This document shows positions 40,864 to 47,047 of a DNA stretch of 47,047 nt, piece by piece. Position 1 is the stretch's first letter. Each line of letters starts with the position of its first letter. Under the pieces are notes generated by a model that did not search any database, was not told the origin of the DNA, and was given only the letters and a program-made list of their open reading frames with translations. Both the position numbers and the translations under genes were made by a program. Source of the DNA: Betaproteobacteria bacterium (GTDB lineage Bacteria; Pseudomonadota; Gammaproteobacteria; Burkholderiales; Thiobacteraceae); assembly GCA_025361165.1 (NCBI GenBank), contig JANYAU010000093.1, forward strand, positions 1 through 47,047. Reading direction: 5' to 3'.

Positions 40864-41598
40864 TTATGCGGTAAATACCCGGCCATTCTCGTCGCGGCTA
40901 TCCGGCCCTATCAAGTAGAGATAAAGCGGCATGAGGCTTTCCATAGTGGGAAGCTGTTCACGGTTTTCGGCGGGATGGCTGATGAGGCGTTGCGGTGAAC
41001 GCACCGGGCCGGGTACGATGGCATTCATCCGCAAGTGCGGATGGGGCGTGAGTTCTTCCGACCAAATTTTTACTACGGTTTCTACCCCTGCTTTCGATAC
41101 AGCGAACGCGCCCCAGTACGCAGTGGGCGCATGGCCATGGGTCTCCGAGGTAAATACTACTGCGCTGTCCGGCGCGCGCGTCAGTAAAGGCAAGCATGCG
41201 CGCGTCAGCGCAACCGGAGCGGCAAGATTGACGCGTAAAGTCCCCATCCATTGATCCAGTGTTTGTAATGCTAAAGGGACTAAACCCTCAAAGCGTGCAG
41301 CGTTGTGCAAAATGCCGTCGAGCCGCCCGAGCTGGTCGAAGACTGTCTGCGCCATCGCCTTGAATTGTTCATCACTGGTTTGCGCTAAATCCAGTTTGAG
41401 CGCCATGGGCTCCGGGTATCCGGCGTTGACGATTTCGTCGTATACCGCGTCAAGCCGTTTTTGATTGCGACCCAAGAGCAACACGGTAGCACCGTGGTGG
41501 GCGTAGGTGATGGCGGCAGTTTTTCCGATGCCTTGACCAGCGCCGGTGACGAGGATCACGCGGTCCTTTAGCAGATCGGGAGCGGGGGTGTAGTTCAT
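40864..41598 (-). CDS. YciK-like SDR-family oxidoreductase
   Basis: ILVTGAGQGIGKTAAITYAHHGATVLLLGRN; YWGAFAVSKAGVETVVKIWSEEL. Confidence 0.85.
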   Translation of the reverse strand: MNYTPAPDLLKDRVILVTGAGQGIGKTAAITYAHHGATVLLLGRNQKRLDAVYDEIVNAGYPEPMALKLDLAQTSDEQFKAMAQTVFDQLGRLDGILHNAARFEGLVPLALQTLDQWMGTLRVNLAAPVALTRACLPLLTRAPDSAVVFTSETHGHAPTAYWGAFAVSKAGVETVVKIWSEELTPHPHLRMNAIVPGPVRSPQRLISHPAENREQLPTMESLMPLYLYLIGPDSRDENGRVFTA

Positions 41599-41705
41599 TG
41601 CGTTTTTATCCAAAAAATGAGCGCGCATTGTAGCTGGTTCCACTGCCGAGTGCGTAGGGGTAGGCCTCAAGAAAGGGCTCGTGCGGCGGGAGCGAGTTCG
41701 ACGTT

Positions 41706-42998
41706 TTATGTCGCGCTAGCGCTTAATACCCGGCGCGCACTATCGATCCCGCTGCGCACCGCGGCTTCCAGCGTGGCGGGATACGCCGAGGCTGTGTAAT
41801 CTCCGGCAAGCCAGAGACCCGGTAGCGGTGTCTGATTGTTCGGGCGAGCTAAATTCGGCGTACAAGCGAAGGTCGCGCGCTTTTCGGCGATCACTTGCGT
41901 CCAGTGCGGTGGCCCCACTAAACCTAATTTCCCTTGTAACTCTTTGGCTACTATCGAAGCTAATTCTGCATGACTCAGTTTTTCATGTGCGCCCTCGGCG
42001 CTAATCACTACCGCCATCAAGCCCGGTTGATTAGTGAGCGCGCCGCGATCGAATACCCATTGGCTGAGGGTTTGCGTTAGCCCCAGCATCGGGAAGCGCA
42101 GGCGTACCGTCGCATCGTATTGCAAATAGACGGTATAGATGGGCTGATAGCGCAGCGCATTGATTTGAGCGATAGCCGCGTGTAAGGGTGCAAGATGTCC
42201 GAGTAAATTTGCGACGCGGTGTGCGGGAACTGCGCAGATCACATGTGAAAAACTTTCCGCATCCTGTGCATGGTGTAGCATGAAGCCTTCTGCTGCAACC
42301 TCGATGCGTTGAATGCGCTGATTGAGACACAAGGTGCCGATGTGAGCATGTAGGTAGCGCGCGGCGGCATCGGGAAACAAACGGCCTAAATCGACGCGCG
42401 GCAGCAACAGGCGGCTGTCGTCGCGCACCCCGAAAAACGCATCACGCAAAACGTTGACGAATACTTGCGCTGCGGCGCTCTGCGGCGGCGTATTGAGTGC
42501 GGCAAGGCATAAAGGGTGCCATAAGTAATCGTTAAGCGCAGTGCTTTGCCGATGTTTGGCTAGCAAGGCTGCGACTGTGAGATCAGGTGCGACGGTGAAT
42601 TGCGCATGCTTGAGTGCTGACAGAAAACGCACGGCAGAGAATTTGTCGCGTAATGAAATGCCCCGGCTGCGCAGCAGCCCTGCTGCCAAATGCCAAGGAG
42701 CAGGTAAGCGTGCGGCGCGCAGATAAAATTCGGGCTCAACTTGCAGCGTGAGTGGCGAGGCGTAACAAGCGTCGCGGATTACGACGCCGACTTGTGCCAA
42801 TAAGCGCAGGGTTTCGCGATAAACACCAAGGAAAATATGCTGACCATTGTCGAGGGCCAGACCGTTTATTTCAACGCGCCGCGCCCGCCCGCCAAGCTGC
42901 GCCGCGCTTTCAAATAGGGTGACCGGAATGTGCTGCTCGGCAAGCGTGACCGCGGCGGCGAGTCCCGCCCAACCGCCACCAATGATGGCAACTTGCAT
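41706..42998 (-). CDS. hpnE: Hydroxysqualene dehydroxylase HpnE (FAD amine oxidase family)
   Basis: VAIIGGGWAGLAAAVTLAEQHIPVTLFESAAQLGGRARR; LWLAGDYTASAYPATLEAAVRSG; adjacent to hpnD/hpnC. Confidence 0.9.
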   Translation of the reverse strand: MQVAIIGGGWAGLAAAVTLAEQHIPVTLFESAAQLGGRARRVEINGLALDNGQHIFLGVYRETLRLLAQVGVVIRDACYASPLTLQVEPEFYLRAARLPAPWHLAAGLLRSRGISLRDKFSAVRFLSALKHAQFTVAPDLTVAALLAKHRQSTALNDYLWHPLCLAALNTPPQSAAAQVFVNVLRDAFFGVRDDSRLLLPRVDLGRLFPDAAARYLHAHIGTLCLNQRIQRIEVAAEGFMLHHAQDAESFSHVICAVPAHRVANLLGHLAPLHAAIAQINALRYQPIYTVYLQYDATVRLRFPMLGLTQTLSQWVFDRGALTNQPGLMAVVISAEGAHEKLSHAELASIVAKELQGKLGLVGPPHWTQVIAEKRATFACTPNLARPNNQTPLPGLWLAGDYTASAYPATLEAAVRSGIDSARRVLSASAT

Positions 42999-43003
42999 AA
43001 TAT

Positions 43004-43837
43004 TTAGCGGAACATCCACGTGCGCCAAGCGATCCACAATTTGCGCAAGGGCGTGAGCGAAATGCGCCGATCGAGCATGTGGTAGCCATCATTTTCAATT
43101 TCATTCAGCAGCGTTTGATAGATCGCAGCCATCACCAGTCCCGGGCGTTGGCCGCGGCGGTCTGTTGGGGGTAATTCGGATAGCGCTTGCTGATAGAAAG
43201 TACGGGCGCGCGCGACTTGGTACGCCATTAAGGCGCGAAACGCCGCGCTGGAATGCCCGGCGAGAATATCGCTGTCCTTCACCCCGAATTGCGCCAGCTC
43301 GTCTTGCGGCAGATAAATACGGTTGCGCCGCGCGTCTTCGCCTACGTCACGGATGATGTTGGTGAGCTGAAACGCCAGCCCCAGATCGTGCGCGTATTTC
43401 AGCGTGTTGCGCTCGCTGTAGCCAAAGATGGCTGCGGCGAGTTGCCCCACCACGGCGGCAACGCGGTAACAATACAGTTGCAGCGTTTTGAAATCGGCAT
43501 AGCGCACGTGTTGTAAATCCATTTCCATGCCATCGATGATTTCTTCGAATTGCTCTCGCGCCAAATCGTAGCTGCGAATTGCCGGCAGCAAAGCCTGGCT
43601 TACCGGATGGCTGGGTTGACCGGCAAAGGTACGCGCCAACTCCACGCGCCACCATTCCAGTTTGGTGCGAGCGAGCGTGGCGTCGCTGCATTCATCGGCG
43701 ATGTCATCCACCTCGCGGCAAAATGCATAGAGTGCGGTGATGGCTGCGCGCCGTTCCCGAGGCAAAAACAGAAAGCTGTAATAGAAGCTGGAGCCGCTTT
43801 TAGCTGCTTTTTCTTGGCAGTATTCGGCCGGCGTCAT
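43004..43837 (-). CDS. hpnD: Presqualene diphosphate synthase HpnD
   Basis: SGSSFYYSFLFLPRERRAAITALYAFCREVDDIADE; LGLAFQLTNIIRDVGEDARRNRIYLPQDEL. Confidence 0.92.
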   Translation of the reverse strand: MTPAEYCQEKAAKSGSSFYYSFLFLPRERRAAITALYAFCREVDDIADECSDATLARTKLEWWRVELARTFAGQPSHPVSQALLPAIRSYDLAREQFEEIIDGMEMDLQHVRYADFKTLQLYCYRVAAVVGQLAAAIFGYSERNTLKYAHDLGLAFQLTNIIRDVGEDARRNRIYLPQDELAQFGVKDSDILAGHSSAAFRALMAYQVARARTFYQQALSELPPTDRRGQRPGLVMAAIYQTLLNEIENDGYHMLDRRISLTPLRKLWIAWRTWMFR

Positions 43838-44664
43838 TTAATGCTTACGGCGCGATATAGCATGTAGAGCCAGTCGGCAGGCTTCAATACCGGTCGCGCA
43901 TGAAACACGTCGCCGTGCGCCGCATGTAGTTTTTTCAAAATCCGTTCCCCTCCCATAATGATCAAGCGCATTTCGAGCCCAATGCGGCCTTGGAGTTGTT
44001 TGCCCAAGGGTGCGCCGGCTTGCAGTAGTTTGCGGGTGCGCTCAATTTGAAATTGCATGAACGGCCACCATAGCCCGCTCATCTCACCGCGCGCCAGGTG
44101 TTGTTCGGTGATGCCGTATTGTGCCAGCTCATCTTGCGGCAGGTAAATGCGCCCCTTTTGATAATCGATGGCGATGTCCTGTAAAAAATTGATGATCTGC
44201 AAGGCGGAGCAGATGCCGTCAGAAAGCGCGAGTTGGCGCACATCGGTTTCGCCATATAAGTGCAATAGCAGCCGGCCGATGGGATTGGCGGAGCGACGGC
44301 AGTAGTCCATCACCTCGCCGAAATCGGCATAGCGGGTTTTGCTGACGTCTTGGCTAAAGGCGTCGAGCAGATCGTGAAAATACTGAATCGGGAGTTGGTG
44401 GGTCTGAATCACTTGGGCTAAGTCGTGAAACAATGCTTGTTCGCCCGGCTCGCCGCGCTCGATGCGTATCAGCTCGGTACGAAACCGGTCGAGCTTTGCC
44501 AGCCGTGTCTCGGGCGCGTCTTCACCTTCGTCGGCGAAATCATCAGCCTGCCGCGCAAAGGCATAAATGAGCCTAACCGGGTAGCGCAAGTGGCGTGGTA
44601 ACAGGATCGATGCAACGGGGAAGTTTTCGTAGTGCTGGATGGCGTATTCCACCGGGGGCTCCAT
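43834..44664 (-). CDS. hpnC: Squalene synthase-type protein HpnC
   Basis: HYENFPVASILLPRHLRYPVRLIYAFARQADDFADEGE; LQIINFLQDIAIDYQKGRIYLPQDEL; start set at MEPPVEY. Confidence 0.92.
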   Translation of the reverse strand: MEPPVEYAIQHYENFPVASILLPRHLRYPVRLIYAFARQADDFADEGEDAPETRLAKLDRFRTELIRIERGEPGEQALFHDLAQVIQTHQLPIQYFHDLLDAFSQDVSKTRYADFGEVMDYCRRSANPIGRLLLHLYGETDVRQLALSDGICSALQIINFLQDIAIDYQKGRIYLPQDELAQYGITEQHLARGEMSGLWWPFMQFQIERTRKLLQAGAPLGKQLQGRIGLEMRLIIMGGERILKKLHAAHGDVFHARPVLKPADWLYMLYRAVSIK

Positions 44665-44700
44665 AAAATGCGCGTAATTTGAGCGACTTAGGTGGTAAAA

Positions 44701-44729
44701 ATGACGCGGAGGCGCGAATCGAATAAAAT
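44701..44729 (+). promoter_or_regulatory. Promoter of tRNA-Leu (ATGACG-N17-TAAAAT)
   Basis: -35/-10-like boxes with 17-nt spacer, -10 ends 12 nt before the mature tRNA. Confidence 0.5.
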
Positions 44730-44741
44730 ACACCATTTTTA

Positions 44742-44827
44742 GCGAAAGTGGCGGAATTGGTAGACGCACTGGATTTAGGTTCCAGCGGGTAACCCCCGTG
44801 GGGGTTCGAGTCCCCCCTTTCGCACCA
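44742..44827 (+). tRNA. tRNA-Leu, anticodon UAG, CCA encoded
   Basis: GCGAAAG/CTTTCGC acceptor, anticodon loop TTTAGGT (TAG 44776-44778), long variable arm, GGGGGTTCGAGTCCCCC T-arm, ACCA end. Confidence 0.96.
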
Positions 44828-44853
44828 GATCAATTGATTTTAAGGATAGAACC

Positions 44854-46161
44854 ATGCAGGCACAAGTTGAAAGCATTGGGCAATTAGAGCGGCGCATTCG
44901 CATCTCTATCCCCCTCGCTCAAATCGAAGCAGAGGTGGCAAACCGCCTAAAGCGCATCGCGCGTAGTGCGAAAATCCACGGCTTTCGTCCCGGCAAAGTG
45001 CCGATGAAGATTGTGGCTCAGCAGTACGGCGGCCAAGTGCGCCAAGAAGTGATCTCGGAGGCGGGCAGTCAGCGTATTAGCGATACCTTGCGCGAGCAGC
45101 AAATCAAGATCGCGGGATTACCCCGCATCGAGGCGGCGGCGGATGCCGCCAGCAGCGAGCAATTAGAGTTCACAGCGACCTTCGAGGTTTATCCGGAAGT
45201 GGTGGTCGGTAGCATCGCCAGCGCCAAAATTGAGCGTCCAACGGTTCAAGTCACCGAGAGCGATGTCGATAGTACGATTGATATCTTGCGTAAACAGCGG
45301 GCGACTTTCGCCCTTGTGGAGCGTGCTGCACAGAGCGGTGACCAAGTCGATATCGACTACACCGGCACCGTGGATGGCCAGCCCTTCGCGGGGAATGAGG
45401 CTAAAGGATATGTCGTCACCCTTGGCGAAGGCCGGACATTGGCTGACTTCGACCGCCCGATCGAGGGCATGCAAGCAGGCGAATCCAAGACCTTCGACAT
45501 GACCTTCCCCGCTGATTACCACGGCAAGGAAGTGGCGGGCAAAACCGCGAAATTCGAGGTCAAGGTAAACCGAGTGTTGGCCCCCCAGTTACCGGAGATT
45601 GGCCCGGAACTTGCTCAATCGTTAGGTGTGACGGACGGTGATGTGGCCAAGATGCGTGCTGAAGTGCGTACCAATATTGAACGCGAGATTGAAAAACGGA
45701 TCGATAACAAGGTGAAGGAGCAAGTCATGCAAGCGTTGATTGCGGCCACGCCTTTATCAGTACCGCGCGCCTTGATCGACGCTGAACTGGAACGCTTGAT
45801 ACAGCGCGCGCGCCAAGATTTGCAAGGGCGCGGTATTGCAGCCGACGATATGCCGCTACCAAGGGATTTATTTGAAGCGCAAGCGCAGCGTCGTGTGACC
45901 TTGGGGTTGATTCTCGCTGAAGTGGTCAAGGCGAACGATTTGAGAGCACAGCCGGAGCAAGTGCGTAAGCAAGTTGAGGTGTATGCCGAGAGTTATGAAA
46001 AGCCCGAGCAAGTAGTGGCTTGGTACTATGAAAACCCTACTCAGCTCGCGGAAGTGGAGTCATTGGTGCTGGAGCAGAATGTGGTAAGCTGGGCCTTGAA
46101 ACAAGCGCAAGTGGAAGATAAAGCCACTCCTTTTGATGAGCTGATGGGAATCAATAAATGA
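44854..46161 (+). CDS. tig: Trigger factor
   Basis: [53 protein letters not shown]-like [14 protein letters not shown]. Confidence 0.96.
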   Translation: MQAQVESIGQLERRIRISIPLAQIEAEVANRLKRIARSAKIHGFRPGKVPMKIVAQQYGGQVRQEVISEAGSQRISDTLREQQIKIAGLPRIEAAADAASSEQLEFTATFEVYPEVVVGSIASAKIERPTVQVTESDVDSTIDILRKQRATFALVERAAQSGDQVDIDYTGTVDGQPFAGNEAKGYVVTLGEGRTLADFDRPIEGMQAGESKTFDMTFPADYHGKEVAGKTAKFEVKVNRVLAPQLPEIGPELAQSLGVTDGDVAKMRAEVRTNIEREIEKRIDNKVKEQVMQALIAATPLSVPRALIDAELERLIQRARQDLQGRGIAADDMPLPRDLFEAQAQRRVTLGLILAEVVKANDLRAQPEQVRKQVEVYAESYEKPEQVVAWYYENPTQLAEVESLVLEQNVVSWALKQAQVEDKATPFDELMGINK

Positions 46162-46808
46162 TCGATCGTTTTATGACTTTCGCTGATCGCAGCGGCTTCG
46201 ACCCGCAGATGCTCGGTTACATTCCGATGGTGATTGAGCAGAGCGGACGCGGCGAGCGGGCTTACGATATTTACTCGCGGCTGCTGAAAGAACGCGTGGT
46301 GTTCTTGGTTGGACCGGTAAATGATGCAACGGCGAATGTGATTGTCGCGCAGCTATTGTTCCTGGAGTCGGAAAATCCGGACAAAGACATTAGTTTTTAT
46401 ATCAACTCGCCCGGCGGCTCGGTGTCGGCGGGTTTGGCGATTTACGACACCATGCAGTTCGTGAAACCCGATGTCAGCACGCTGTGTACCGGCATTGCCG
46501 CCAGCATGGGCGCGTTTCTACTGACGGCAGGCGCCAAGGGTAAGCGTTTCTGTCTACCCAATTCGCGGGTGATGATTCATCAGCCGTCCGGCGGCTTCCA
46601 AGGTCAAGCCTCTGATATCGAGATTCAGGCCAAGGAAATTCTTTACTTGCGCGCGCGGCTCAATGAAATTTTGGCTATGCACACGGGCCAGCCGGTGGAC
46701 GTAATTGAACGCGACAGCGACCGCGACTTTTTCATGAGCGGCGATCAAGCGGTGAGTTATGGTTTGGTGGACAAGGTACTTGCCAATCGCGGTGAAACTT
46801 CGGTTTAA
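46158..46808 (+). CDS. clpP: ATP-dependent Clp protease proteolytic subunit
   Basis: [50 protein letters not shown]. Confidence 0.97.
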   Translation: MIDRFMTFADRSGFDPQMLGYIPMVIEQSGRGERAYDIYSRLLKERVVFLVGPVNDATANVIVAQLLFLESENPDKDISFYINSPGGSVSAGLAIYDTMQFVKPDVSTLCTGIAASMGAFLLTAGAKGKRFCLPNSRVMIHQPSGGFQGQASDIEIQAKEILYLRARLNEILAMHTGQPVDVIERDSDRDFFMSGDQAVSYGLVDKVLANRGETSV

Positions 46809-46833
46809 TGTCACTAAACCGTCATCTAAGGGT

Positions 46834-47047
46834 ATGGGTATGAACGACAAAACCGTCAGCAACGATAAGCTCCTTTACTGTTCCTTCTGCGGCAAAAGCC
46901 AGCATGAAGTGCGGAAGCTCATCGCCGGCCCGTCGGTATTTATTTGCGACGAGTGCGTTGATTTGTGCAACGACATCATTCGTGAGGAAATCCAGGGTGA
47001 CCAAGGCACGAAGGCGGGCGGCAGCGAGTTGCCGACGCCGGCCGAGA
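46834..47047 (+). CDS. clpX: ATP-dependent Clp protease ATP-binding subunit ClpX, N-terminal fragment
   Basis: [37 protein letters not shown]4 zinc-binding domain; start 46834 or 46840. Confidence 0.95.
   Translation, partial: MGMNDKTVSNDKLLYCSFCGKSQHEVRKLIAGPSVFICDECVDLCNDIIREEIQGDQGTKAGGSELPTPAE

Noticed and set aside
44665-44769. N-terminal extension of the hpnC ORF into the tRNA gene
   Set aside because: Would overlap tRNA-Leu and its promoter; family homology starts at about MEPPVEYAIQHYENFPVAS

Overview
Window of a betaproteobacterial-type chromosome, mostly core genes. Left to right: partial lysC (aspartokinase), an HTH protein, a radical SAM protein divergent from a QueD-like protein, ppa, the heat-shock block dnaJ-dnaK-grpE-hemH-hrcA (minus strand), nadK-recN, fur / bamE-dapB, carA-carB-greA, a DUF4149-like membrane protein, yhbY / rlmE-ftsH-folP-glmM, glnE / acs, a bactofilin, rpsF-priB-rpsR-rplI, dnaB-alr-radA, a Ser/Thr phospho-signalling island (PP2C-FHA, TPR lipoprotein + PEGA-domain Ser/Thr kinase, second PP2C-FHA), a YciK-like SDR, the squalene genes hpnE-hpnD-hpnC, tRNA-Leu(UAG), tig-clpP-clpX(partial). 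No CRISPR array, transposase or prophage was seen. Best candidates for a second look: (i) the duplicated PP2C-FHA modules around a divergent kinase + TssQ-like lipoprotein, with a sigma54-like promoter before the second module and no T6SS genes in the window; (ii) a ~620-nt hairpin-rich non-coding gap between bactofilin and rpsF holding a 135-nt long inverted-repeat element; (iii) priB with no canonical start codon in frame at its homologous N-terminus (one extra base, or a CTG start); (iv) several distinct intergenic palindrome families placed at operon junctions, one of which contains the stop codons of the preceding genes; (v) good sigma32 promoter matches for dnaK and grpE. All calls are from reading the sequence and supplied ORFs; no searches were run.
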